Assembly: GCA_973895155.1 (NCBI GenBank)
Contig: OZ316897.1
Span: 21,576,001 to 21,640,000 of the forward strand
Source: Marsupella aquatica
Lineage: Eukaryota; Marchantiophyta
Length of the DNA stretch: 64,000 nucleotides
Direction of reading: 5' to 3'
Part shown: positions 23,209-34,214 of the stretch, piece by piece
Layout: every line of letters starts with the position of its first letter
Position numbering within the stretch: position 1 is the first letter of the stretch
Made by a program: the position numbers and the translations under genes
Notes under the pieces: generated by a model
The model's database searches: none
Told to the model about the DNA's origin: nothing
What the model saw: the letters and a program-made list of their open reading frames with translations, nothing else

Positions 23209-26018
23209 ATGTTGGGCGGAGCAGCAGGCATGTCAGGAGGAGGAGGTGTGATGTTGTGTACTCAGATGACTGTGAATCCAGAGCTGAATTCCAGACTTAG
23301 CACCGGTGGAGAATTGGGCCGCAGCAGCGGGAGGAGCAGTGATTCAATTCGGAGCGTGGTCTCGTTGTGGGGTAGGACTGGAAGTTTCAGGGATTGTCAT
23401 GCGCAGTGTTGCTTTGGTCTGCAGCGTGGATTCAGAGGGAGTGGAATTAAGGCGAGGGAGAGGAGGAGAAGCTCCGGAGGACCAGGAAGGAGTAGTAGAG
23501 TTGTGATGCGCTCGGGAGGGGATAAAAATGACAGCAATTTGGGTGAGTCGAGATATGCTGATTTGGGTTCGTTGCTGTGGTGTTATTTCACTGGTTTACG
23601 GACTTAGCGAGTGGAGATTGTTTTCTCAACCAAACCCGAAAAGATCAAATTTGGATGCGCTCAAGAGGAGACAACGATGGCATCAGTTTGGAGTGAATTT
23701 GACATACAGTTTCTTAATAATTTGCTACTGGAGCTATTTTTCTGTCTGGTCCGATCGAAAATTGGGTGATTAAGGGAGAGACAGGTTCTATCCCCTCAAG
23801 TGAGTTCATTGTTTGATTTTCTCAGGAGCAGACAATAGCGAATGCCCATTAGAGGAATAGTTGCGTGGTGGTTTGGTTTAATGGGGATTCCTATCAATTT
23901 GACCTCATGTACCCCACAAAGAAGGATAGCTTAGCCTCCAGCAAAGCGTTGCGAAAAAGACAGCATGCAGAAGGCAGTGTAGCGGATAACCAGCACTGTT
24001 TCACCATGACCTAACGGCAGGGAGTGTAGTACTTAAGCTGATGCTGGAGCAATGTCCGCTATTGAAAAAATGACTATTCCCCGTGATACCAGATTATATT
24101 GTAGTACACTGCTTCACAAATCTCAATGGGTCAGGATGCACTATCTAAGTACTCAGACGAGGGACCTAATAGTGTCAAATCAAAAGGAGGTGAAAGGAGC
24201 CCGGAAATACTCATAGGCTTAAGGTGCGAAGCAAGGGAAATTTAACCTCTTAAGAAAATGCATAGCTTTCCAGAAGTTATTCTATGAGTTAGTTGAGCCA
24301 AACTTTCCAATTGACGGTGGCATGAGGACTGAATTGAAAGCCTTGGATGAATTTCACTTCTTTCTAGAGTACCTTCAATGAGTCTATTCAAAGAGTTTCA
24401 AAGGTGAACATTCCAGGATCAAAACATATGAGATTGTCTCGGAGATATCTTTGACCGTGTCACTAACAGTTTGGGTCTACATCTTTACTAAATGGGCTCT
24501 CCCTTCCCCTTCACACCATTACTAATGGTTTTGTGTCAAAGTGGACATGCATGCGCATGACAAATGAGTGACCATAAGTAAAAGCGGCGTAGAATTGTAT
24601 TATCTACCTGATAGTGCTGACTTTTATACTGCTGATATCTGCTGTTCATTCAGGGAGGTAAATAGTTAAAGTTATTTGTTTTGACTTTCTGTTAATTTTA
24701 CACTGCTGCCTTCCGAGTGGAGGGCAAGGTTGAGAGAAGACTGACATGCGAACTGGCAGGTGACGACGGGGTAGAGACTTTATTCATGAGGGAGCTCCGT
24801 CGTAGGGGCATGTCTACAAAGGAAAAGGATGGTAGTCCTCTGGGCTCTGCTGGGACTGATACAAAAACCAAGGAAGAAAGTGAAGGAACTGGAGGCTTCT
24901 TTAGGGGGTGGTCTCTACCAGGAACTGCAAGCACCAAACCTCCTCCACTAACAGAGTCACAAAGAGACGAGCAACTGAAGAGGTCTCAGGCTTTGAATAG
25001 TGAAGGTCTCGATGTAAGAATCTGTGCTTCTTCTTTTGCTCGTTTCTATTCTCTCACGATGTTAAGTTTAAATTGTCCCGGATTTTCTTCTTTTAAAAAG
25101 CAGAGTAACCTGGAGTTATCGCATTCAACAAGCATGACTGAGGCTTGCCTGCCATTTCCTTGTGGGTGCAGGGTCCAAACGATTTAGATGCTATTTTCAT
25201 TCTAAATATCATTTGTAGAGCTTCTGCATCTCTCTCTCATTGTTGTGATTGATCTTTCCAGATTGTTTGTGATTCAATCGAGCGATTTCAAGTCCATTGT
25301 TAAAAAATCGCATGTTCTTTGAGTATTTTTCTTTTCTTGGTGTTTTTTGCCAGGGTCTTATTCCACGAGGGACTGAGCTGTTGAAACTTGGAAGCAGCTT
25401 CTTCTTGGTCTTTTGGCCTTTCATCCTAGCAAGTCTAGCAGCATTTGGAGCAGTGTATCTGGTATGATCATACTCTGCGAATAAATAAATTCGGATGCTT
25501 GTCTGGGCCTGTAGATGGCTTGCACTGGAGTAGCTCCCAAGTAAGCAATTTAGCAAATTCACGAATGCTGTCCTTTCCAATAACTTGTCTATAGGATGGA
25601 TTTAATTCTGCATTATATTAGACACCATTGTGACTATCATCAGATTAGTGACGGGATACCTCCAACTGGTATAGCACTCCTTTACAGAGATTCAGTATGA
25701 TCTTTTCTTAACGCCATCATGCTCAATGCCATCTGTAATCTTTTGCCCCAACCGTTGAGAGGTGAATATTGGTTGAAAATTGGCAATATTTGTCATGTCA
25801 TTCTGCTTCACGCTGTGCTGACCGCTCCTTTGATGATCCAGTATTTTGGATCAGCATTTATCCATCCAGGGAACAGTTTTGAAGACGTAGGGCGACCTCC
25901 GTATGTGGATCCATACCAGCTACTCGAAGAGGAGGGCATTCCACTTCAACTTGGTCCAAATCGGGTGCCTTTCAATGCAAGAGTAGATGACTCAAGGACA
26001 GAAGGAAATTCTCCATAA
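23209..26018 (+). CDS. Predicted chloroplast membrane protein, four exons
   Basis: Exons are 23209-23542, 24718-25013, 25354-25461 and 25842-26018. All introns have GT...AG ends and every junction keeps phase, giving about 304 residues. Exon 1 starts at an ATG and is rich in Ser, Gly and Arg with few acidic residues, as expected for a chloroplast transit peptide. Exon 2 is hydrophilic, with RELRRRGM. Exon 3 encodes GLIPRGTELLKLG, then a hydrophobic segment LVFWPFILASLAAFGAVYL, probably membrane-spanning. Exon 4 gives a polar tail with PPYVDPYQLLEEEGIP. I cannot name the family with confidence; the plastid location is inferred from the transit peptide. The intact splice sites and phases argue for a functional gene. 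Confidence 0.75.
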
Positions 26019-26059
26019 AATTTCATCGTGCACACTCTTCTTGGTATTGAACTCATAGC

Positions 26060-26535
26060 AGCTTGTCTTTTGTACAGTGAGGGCTTGGATGTCGACTTTA
26101 ATGTCACCAGAGTTAGATCCATGTGTAATTTGAGCATGTATAACTTATTTTTAGTCCAGTTCCATTATTCATTTCTCCAATGATTTCTTCACGTGGGTAG
26201 ACAGGTTAAAAAGGTTTGATCGCATTGTGCAACACAAGTCCGGTCTTGTATGTCAAAGTTTTGGACACTCCTCTCTGGAAGTGGGAACCTGACCTAGGGA
26301 TGAAAACTGGGGCACGGCAGTATTTGATTCTCAGCGCGCGAGATATTCGATTGTACGAGTCATTTTTTCCTGACCAACGCCACCACCTGGATATGTGAAC
26401 TCGTGGTCCGAGCTGTAGGACACCACATGATCCAAGAATCCTTACAATCGTAGTCCGAGAATGGGGTCTACATCAAATTAGTCAGTTCAGAAATTATTTA
26501 TTCAGTAAAGGTACCTGGGGGACTGAAGGCAAGGA
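26060..26535. other. Likely 3' flank of the plastid-protein gene
   Basis: No coding potential is apparent. The first part probably includes the 3' untranslated region and poly(A) site, but no single signal could be chosen. Confidence 0.35.
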
Positions 26536-26739
26536 GTTGTTCCTTGGTTTTCATTAAACCACACCTGCCCCTATAAAGGGCTACGGTAACCCGTAGCTCG
26601 CATTCTAAAGAGTACAAGTTCAGAAACGTATTTTGAGCTGTTCCTTGGTTTTCATTAAACCACACCTGCCCCTATAAAGGGCTACGGGTAACCCGTAGCT
26701 CGCATTCTAAAGAGTACAAGTTCAGAAACGTATTTTGAG
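26536..26739. repeat. Nearly perfect tandem duplication, about 101 bp
   Basis: The unit starting TTCCTTGGTTTTCATTAAAC and ending ACGTATTTTGAGC occurs at about 26540 and again at 26641, differing by a single G inserted in the second copy. Each copy includes an inverted repeat: in the second, GCTACGGGT-A-ACCCGTAGC, a 9-bp stem with a one-base centre. The near-identity indicates a recent duplication. Confidence 0.9.
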
Positions 26740-27777
26740 CTCCACAAAAAGTGCTGACTGCAAAACCTATTTTTACAAGTACTACACAAAAGGTGCCAAG
26801 TTTCCACCTTTAATGGTGAGTAATGAGACATGGAATGAGACTTTTATAGTGGCAGGTGTGATTTAATAACAGCACCTCTATTGTCTGGACGTTGGAGTTT
26901 CAGGCATAACAGTAGCTCTACTTCTGACTTGGAAAAACTGTTTTGCATGATTTATTCTTCCGAATGTCATCTCTGCATTCTTTCTTGCCTCAAAATCTCA
27001 TCTCAGCACTTGCATTCTTCAAAATCTCGGCTCTTATTGTTCCCTAGACACATGTGTTAATGGGGAGTATGTCCCTCGACTAATTGTTGACAATTAACTT
27101 CTTTCCAAAATGTATGTACCCATCTTCTATGAGAAGTAGTGGTCAAAATACCTGTAATAAAGCCTGAATTCTGTACTACCTCACGTCTCTTGACGTTTAC
27201 ATGAAGTTCAAACAACACGCTTTCCAAAAGATATCTACGTAAGTTGATACAGGGGTGTGTCTCAACTAGCGACTGAAAACTAGCGGAGCACCCTCTTCCG
27301 GAGATGTATCTCACCCACCCCAGATCTGCTTCTGCGATGATCATAAATTGCAATATGTGCCCAATGCTCATACTCTCCAATAAGAATGTTTTACACAGAC
27401 AATTTCTGTGTGGAATAAAAGCTGGTGGATGCTACCCCTTTCCCAAAACCGATGACCGCATTTTTCAAAATCTGAGCAGGGCCACTGCTCCCTCATTAAG
27501 GATTACACTTCGAGCACTTTCTCCATGCAATAACAGTTGTAACCTCTTGCTCTCAGTTACAACCAAAGTCTTGTACGTCGAACCCACGTATTACAGTGAG
27601 ATCAGTGCTGCTTTTCTGCCGCATGCCTCATAACATATGAAACAAAATTTAAAGAAGAAAGTCGTATTCCTCTGCAGGTTTCTAACCATGTCAGCTACAT
27701 GGTCCAAATCTGGTCAGCTCTAGGCAAAAGTGTCTTTGCCCAACCTCAGTTGGAAATGGTAATGCTGGAGACTACCA
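26740..27777. other. Intergenic stretch between convergent genes
   Basis: This lies between the 3' ends of the plastid-protein gene (plus) and the PARP-UBC gene (minus). No convincing gene is seen; open frames are short and mutually overlapping. Confidence 0.4.
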
Positions 27778-30700
27778 CTACTGTTTGCTTTTGTTGACAC
27801 GCCAACCGTGTTGATCGGCAACTCGAGTGAAAGCCCTCTGTGCCTCCTCTTTCGAATATTCTTTCCCGACAGCCCTCATATCTATCCTTCCTTCCCCTTC
27901 GATAAACGCATTCACAATCTGGACCAAGACACTTTCAAAGGAAAACGATGGTAGCCACCCAGTGTTAGTCAGTAGCTCCATGCAGATGCTCCCACCAATT
28001 GTGACGTGCCCTGTGTGGAATAGGAACTTAGGGCTAACAACTCTGACAAATGGAGGTTCAAAGGGATACATTGCAGGAAAAGTGACTTCCAACAGAACAG
28101 AATATTCTGGCTGCTTCTTCAAAGTAGCCAGCTTTTGCAGGTCCTTGTATAGGTTAGCATAGCCCGTAAACAAATTTTGAGACAAAGTTACATGCCATAT
28201 GTAAATATTGGTCTCGTTGGGAATTTCGACAGTGATGTTAGCCAGAAATGGCTGGGTGCCAAGACCACCGGATGCAGATGTTCCCTGCTTTGAATTCCGT
28301 ATCTCTTTTTGAATGTTCTTCAACTCTTTTGCGATGGCCTGTGTTGCCACGGCTGACTCAGTTCGAGCTCCACGGGACGAAGATGTTCCCAGCTTTGACT
28401 GAACAGCCTCATATTGTACAGTCGCGAACTTTGCTGTGATGGCCGGAGTTACAGTGGCTGCCTCAATTCGAACTCCACTGGAAGAAGATGCTCCCTGCTT
28501 CGACTTTCCAGTCGCATTTTGTGAAGTCGTGAGCTGAGCCGTGATGGCCTGTGATGCTGTAGCTGTAAATGAGGCCCTCGTGTGGTTCTCTCTTAACCTT
28601 TTTGAGTTGGGCGGCGCTGTATAACTGGATGTAGGAGACTCTCCCTCACTTCCAGGTGATGCATAGCAACTAGGCTCCGTAGTGGCAGGGTGTGCCAACT
28701 TCTTGTCCACAAGCTCGGTATCATTTTTGGGACAGGACACATCCCCTTTCATCCTGCAGAAGGCTGTCTTCCTTCGATCTACTAGAATCATCTGCTGCAG
28801 CTCCTGGTCTTCCGTTTTTAGTCTCTCATACTTCTCCCTCAAATCTATGCTCGGGGAATGCTGAGATGGAAAATTTTCTTCCAACATGCGCCCCCTGATA
28901 CTGAGTCTTGAACTAGGATGTTTACAGGATTTATCCATCACTAACAAATAGCGCACCGAGACGCTATCCTCCTCGCCAGGTGGGACAACAAGTATGTGAT
29001 TATTTGCACGAAGAAGGGCCCGCCCGCTCTTTTCTGTAGTGGCCCCAGTAATTACCTCGCAGATGGCTATCACTATCATTCCCTCCTTCAAGCTTCCGTT
29101 CTTCCAGGAAATATGTGAGATACTTTTGGCATATGAGAATGAAAGGGCAAAATTATCCGCAAGATAGATCCCTTGACCAAATGCAGCTCCAGATGACATG
29201 TACTTGGTATTGCTCATTGGTCTTAGCCCATTCCTCAAAATGGAGTACCAATTCCCAGAACCACTTCCATGGAATGCGAAAAATGAACCTCTCTGTTTTC
29301 TGCGCTCATTGAATATTGCTTCTTTCTCAGGAGAGTCATGGATCACCACAAACTGGTATCTGGGATTGGCACAGAGTTTGAATTCTTCTTCCTCTTTCAT
29401 GATACGAAGGGACAGCCTGTTTGTTGACAGAATGAACCTCATCAGCTCGTACGAAAGCCACATCTGACATTGCTCTGCCCTAGCTGGTGCATCCTTCTTC
29501 CTCCATATGGAGAAGGCCGCCTTTGATAGTTTTCTCTTCAGGGAATTTTCGTCATCAGCACTCGCTTTCAGATCTGCTATGCTTGGTACAGCTTGCAGAA
29601 TTTCCAACAGAAAAGTCTTGTTCTTTATCTCCTTTTTATCACCAAGTCTGTCTTGCAAGGTTGCAAGTCCTCCAGTTAAACTCTTTGCTACAACTGGGCT
29701 TGGGTTGTAAACTACAGGGTCTGATGAGCTGTTTAGCGTAAGACTTGTCTCCCCCTTCCTGGTAGTAACCTTTTTAGAGGTCTCAGAGAACCATCCGCTC
29801 CGTCCCCTCGATACGCCTTCTGTCAGGAAAAATGACGGGAAAGGCTCAAAAACATCCCGGTCACTGGAGGCTGCTGCACATGCCAGAGACAACTCCAATT
29901 CAACCACCTCGGGCGATTCCTGAATTTCATGATGAATGGTTGCCCCCAACCCCAGCTCCTCGAAGTCATATAGACACAAATCGTTTTGGCAAGTTCTTAG
30001 GCGCCACACAGATGTAGGAAGTAAACTCCAGCAGACGGCACACCAACTAGGCAGTGTCCTCATCTGAGATCCAATAAAAGATATCAGACCAATCAATGGA
30101 TTTTCTATCAAGGTAAAGCTCTCAAGAGCCGTATCCATGTAGTGATTTTTCCAAGGTCTTGGTCGAGGTTTGGCAGCAGTTTTTCCACTCCTGAAGTCGA
30201 AGAAAGCCTTGATCAGCTCAGGTATGAGTACAGTGGTACCATATGCGACAGTCCTTTGCCGTCCATGAAACTTCTTACATTCTGCCTCAAATTCGTCATC
30301 TGATACCAATTCCGTGAAGTCAGCCCAACTGGTTTCGACATCGGGGAGAAATTTGGCACATCTTCGCGTTTCAAGTCCCACAGCAACACGGTTCAATGTC
30401 AAAGGATGCCTCGAGATCCTTTCGACCCACAATTGCTTGTCAAACTCGAGAAATATTTGGATGGTTTTCGAGCATGGCAATCCAAGAGAAGCAGCTATTT
30501 TCACATCATTGACAAAGCCAACCACCTCAGCTTGTATCCGCACCTGGCACTGGTTAGACACAGCCGAGACTTTACAAAATTGCAAAATGTCGTCATCCAC
30601 ATACACAAGTTCTGCTGGACCTGGAAAGCTTGCTTTGACAGGTACATAAGGAAAAGACTCCACACTGCGATGCCGAGCTGCCTCACACCTCTCGCCGGCG

Positions 30701-31531
30701 TCTCTGATCACCTCATGAAGAAAGCCTTTGAAATGTCCCTCCAAATCATCCGAAGTCAAGTCAACATCACTGTCATAGCTTGACGACTTTTCTTCGTTGA
30801 CCTCAACCGCGTTGGCCTGAACGATTGAGCTCTCAAATGCAAAAGCGAAATCATGGAGCGAAGTCATGCCGCTTTGAAGCTCCACAGGCTTGCTCTGTGG
30901 CTTCCGTTTTCTCTTTCCTTGATAGCTTATCAATGCCTTGGCGATAACATCCAACCCCTGTTCAAGAGCACGTGGACCAACTGGAACACGTTCCAATTTC
31001 TCGTTGACAGCAACCATAAGGCTGCTAGGAGCTGAGTTATCCAGGTTCATAGCAATGAAGATCTCATCAGATGCAACGTCGTTTTGAAGTGGCATTGTGG
31101 GAAGCAAGAGCTGAAACAACATGTCCTTTGCTTTAAAATCCAGGGTCGTCTCTGTGGCCTCTAAGAACTCAAAAGAGACCTCTGTTGCCTCAACCGGGTG
31201 ATCTTCCTGCCATTGAAAAAAGGCAGAAACAAAGTGTTGAACTTTCATGTCCATACCCGGATCCATGCTTACCAACCGTGCAATCTGTGACCAACAAATC
31301 TCCTGCAGTTCAACCTCTTTCCCACAGTTCACAGCAGAAGCGATCCCGCCCCCTGTGGCGTGACCAGCCTGTACCCCACCGGTCCAATATTGTGATGACT
31401 GTCCATCTTCGTACCCGTCGAACTCTCAAAATTGTTGCAGAAAATCCATCAACAAGCCGGCTCATCCGTTACTGCGGAGACGAACAATCAGATCCTACCT
31501 TCTCATCGTCAATTGAACCAAAGAGACTCAT
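27778..31531 (-). CDS. PARP-like ADP-ribosyltransferase fused to a UBE2Q-like E2 domain
   Basis: A short exon (31531-31499, MSLFGSIDDEK) joins in phase across a 76-bp GT...AG intron to one 3.6 kb exon (31422-27778); total about 1225 residues. An alternative GTG or internal start inside exon 2 cannot be excluded. Residues about 490-505 (CQNDLCLYDFEELGLG) and the region before the catalytic domain resemble PARP6/8/16-type proteins. The catalytic core has FHGSGSGNWYSILRNGL (His729), GAAFGQGIYLADN (Tyr764) and NHILVV, with Ile at about 821 where classical PARPs have Glu. This H-Y-I triad suggests mono- rather than poly-ADP-ribosylation. Residues about 965-1067 are three degenerate Ser/Gln/Ala repeats. 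The C-terminal 155 residues resemble UBE2Q: PFEPPFVRVVSP and GGSICMELLTNTGW, with catalytic Cys1158 and no classical HPN. It probably modifies proteins with ADP-ribose, ubiquitin, or both. Confidence 0.85.
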
Positions 31532-34120
31532 CCAGAGAATTCACCGGGAAAGTGCTACCAGATGAGGTCATGAGGAGTCTCAAATTCCATAGAGCAGGGA
31601 TGGGTCAACTTCGCTTGATTGGGCTACACGTACGCTGGTCCCGCAGACGAAGAAGACTCGCAACATCAAGATCTCTGACCATGAACCAGATAGAGACCCA
31701 TCTTCAGCAAAATCCATCTCAAACCCCTCAAACGTCTCCAATTCTGTGAAGGGCGGTCCACTCAAGTTAATACCAGTGGCAAGCCCGTTCAGACAAGCAG
31801 CACAAGGGTGTCAACAGCGGATACAGCTTCTACCAATAAGGAGTGAACACCTATAATCCTGATCAACGGGCGTTCCAGTCCAGGAGATCTGCAGGCAATT
31901 TTGGAACACTATTGGCGGCCCTGTACACCCATAGAGATATCTATTCACATTACAGCTTCACAGCCCGAACGAGAACAGGCACAGACGTAAAATGCGCACA
32001 AACATTTACACTCCTACTGCACACGAACAGAAGTAGCGACTGTCTCCACCACCAGGTCGTTTACACCCAAGGGAATCTTACGGAATCTTAAAAATGCCAC
32101 ACCCACCGAGACGTCTCGTTACATCGCGGATATCATAGCCTGAATGAAATTAGACAGGGACGTAAAACCTACAAAATCAAACTGCAATCCTGGTCGAAAT
32201 GAACAGAACTAAAAGCTTTATTAGTAACTACTTCCACCCGCAAGCCCTCCAACATGACGTACATCGATGTATCGAGGAAACCCAATGATTGCTGTGTCCA
32301 TCGCTGTGCTTTCAAATGGAAAGATTAACTAGACAATGACGGCAGATAGGAGCTTCAGGCAAAACCATTTCTGAAGATGTATGAACCGAACACCGAACGT
32401 CATTCAGGACAATTTATCACAGTGGACGGCTGGCCAAATTAAGATGAACGAGCCGCTGACGTACCAAGTCAATGAGCTGTGAAAGAAACCGCCAGAATGC
32501 CTAAAATTGGCCTACAATGAACTTGATAACAAACGAACAAGGATGAAGGTGGTCGACCATTGCTAGTCCAGAGAAAGCTTCAGGTAACTTGAGAGTCCCA
32601 CACCCACAGAGACATTTAGTCACATTGCGTGTACCAAAAGGACACGGACCGAAACACCCACACTGTGAAACTGCACTCATGAAAATGACCAGAATTGGCA
32701 GGCTAGCAATTGTGACCACCACCACCGTCACCGCCACCACCACGCCCTCTGGAAAGCACCCAATTAAGAACTATCCAGCTATCATCGAGGGAACGGAGTC
32801 TAATTTGCGACAACTACGGCTCAGTACTTTCGGCCGGTGGATGAGCGAGCGAAGGACTCACCAGTTCACAAGCTGCTGCTGAAGAAACAGTCAAAATTCC
32901 TCGAAACTTGGCCTTGAATGGACCTTCCCTTTCAACACATCTCCTCGCGGAAGCTGAGCCGACGCAGAGCAGTCACGAAGCAGCCATTTCGTCCAAATTG
33001 TGAAACCACGCTCACCCACTCTTCTCTAGAGCAGTGACAAAGCACCCATTCGACCAAATTGGAGGGCACTGACCGACTCACTCACTCTCTCACTCGCCGG
33101 ATGCCCTCTACATCGACATCCTCGAGCAAGGTCCACCGACCTGAAACTCTCTCTCTCTCTCTCTAAAGCTTTCCTTAACGAGACTCAAATTGCACCGGCA
33201 TCTCTGTAGATACCCTCTGCAGTACATCGACATCCAACAACATCCACCGACCTGAAATGCAAGCTCTCCTTCCAATTGGACTACAATTGCAGCTGACCTG
33301 AAATGAAAACCTCTGCCCCCTGACTTCCGAATTGGCCTTAAAATTGCTCCGGCGGCACGGTGGTGTAATCCACTAACGAAGTTGAACAGCACGGACCCTC
33401 CATTATGAATTCCACCATTCCCACCGCTTCGCCTCTAGTACTCTCTCTGTCTCGCTCTCGATGATCGTAACAAGAGAGAGAGAGAGAGAGCGAGTCCTCT
33501 CCACTACTCTAGACAACAGACTGCCTCTTCTCGTCCCGTGTTTCGGCGCCGGATCGGTATCCGCCCCGACTCTGAACCGGCCTTTTGCCATATTCCCCCG
33601 TCACTGGTCGGGTGATCGGGGTCTTTCTGTCTCGTGACAGATACGCTCCAAAGGACGACGCACAGCAGCGGGAGGGGAGGGGAATTAATAATAAAGCGGA
33701 CTTTTCTCGACGGCTATTTCGGGGAGTGCGAGATCTTGCGGTGAGATATCCGCGCGATCCGGCCGTCGCTCGGTGGGTTCCTCTTGACATCGACGGGCCG
33801 GAGAGCTTTCGGAGCAGTTTCGCCGGTGGGGATGACGTCAGGAGATTGCCACTTTTGGAAGCTTTTGGAAGTTCTTTCTGGACGCTGGAAAGAGCAACGA
33901 AAGATATGGTCGAGAAGGAACGTGCCAGGAAGGGCCAAGGGGGCCAAGGCGGGACCGGCCTGGGGCGCCGAATTCAACGTGTGCGAAGTGTTGGGCCCCA
34001 CCAGAACTGGGAACGTTAATCGTTGTTGCGTAATCATTAGGAGTTGCCCAAAAAATTAGCCATGATGGCTAAAATCAGTGGACAGAATTTTGGGATCGTC
34101 AGGGTTCTTAAAATACCTGA
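31532..34120. other. Upstream region of the PARP-UBC gene, otherwise unassigned
   Basis: The first few hundred bases probably hold the promoter and 5' untranslated region of the PARP-UBC gene. Simple-sequence tracts occur: (CT)n at about 33149-33165 and (AG)n at about 33472-33491. A GC-richer block (about 33530-33990) holds overlapping open frames on both strands, but none has a recognisable domain. It could be a promoter or first exon of an unrecognised plus-strand gene. Confidence 0.35.
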
Positions 34121-34121
34121 T

Positions 34122-34210
34122 CTGTCACTACTGTGACGTCTCTCTAAGTCACCACAGTAGTGACAGTTCAATACAATAATCAACTGTCACTTCTGTGACG
34201 TCTCTCTAAG
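34122..34210. repeat. Hairpin with 14-bp perfect arms plus a third related copy
   Basis: CTGTCACTACTGTG (34122-34135) and CACAGTAGTGACAG (34153-34166) are perfectly complementary around a 17-base loop. The left arm plus its following ACGTCTCTCTAAG is repeated directly at 34184-34210 with one base changed. The layout is reminiscent of a miniature transposon end or a small hairpin-forming repeat. Confidence 0.8.
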
Positions 34211-34214
34211 TGCA

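Noticed and set aside
33585-34037. Overlapping plus and minus open frames of over 100 codons
   Set aside because: Neither shows a conserved motif, and the locally raised GC content explains the lack of stops.
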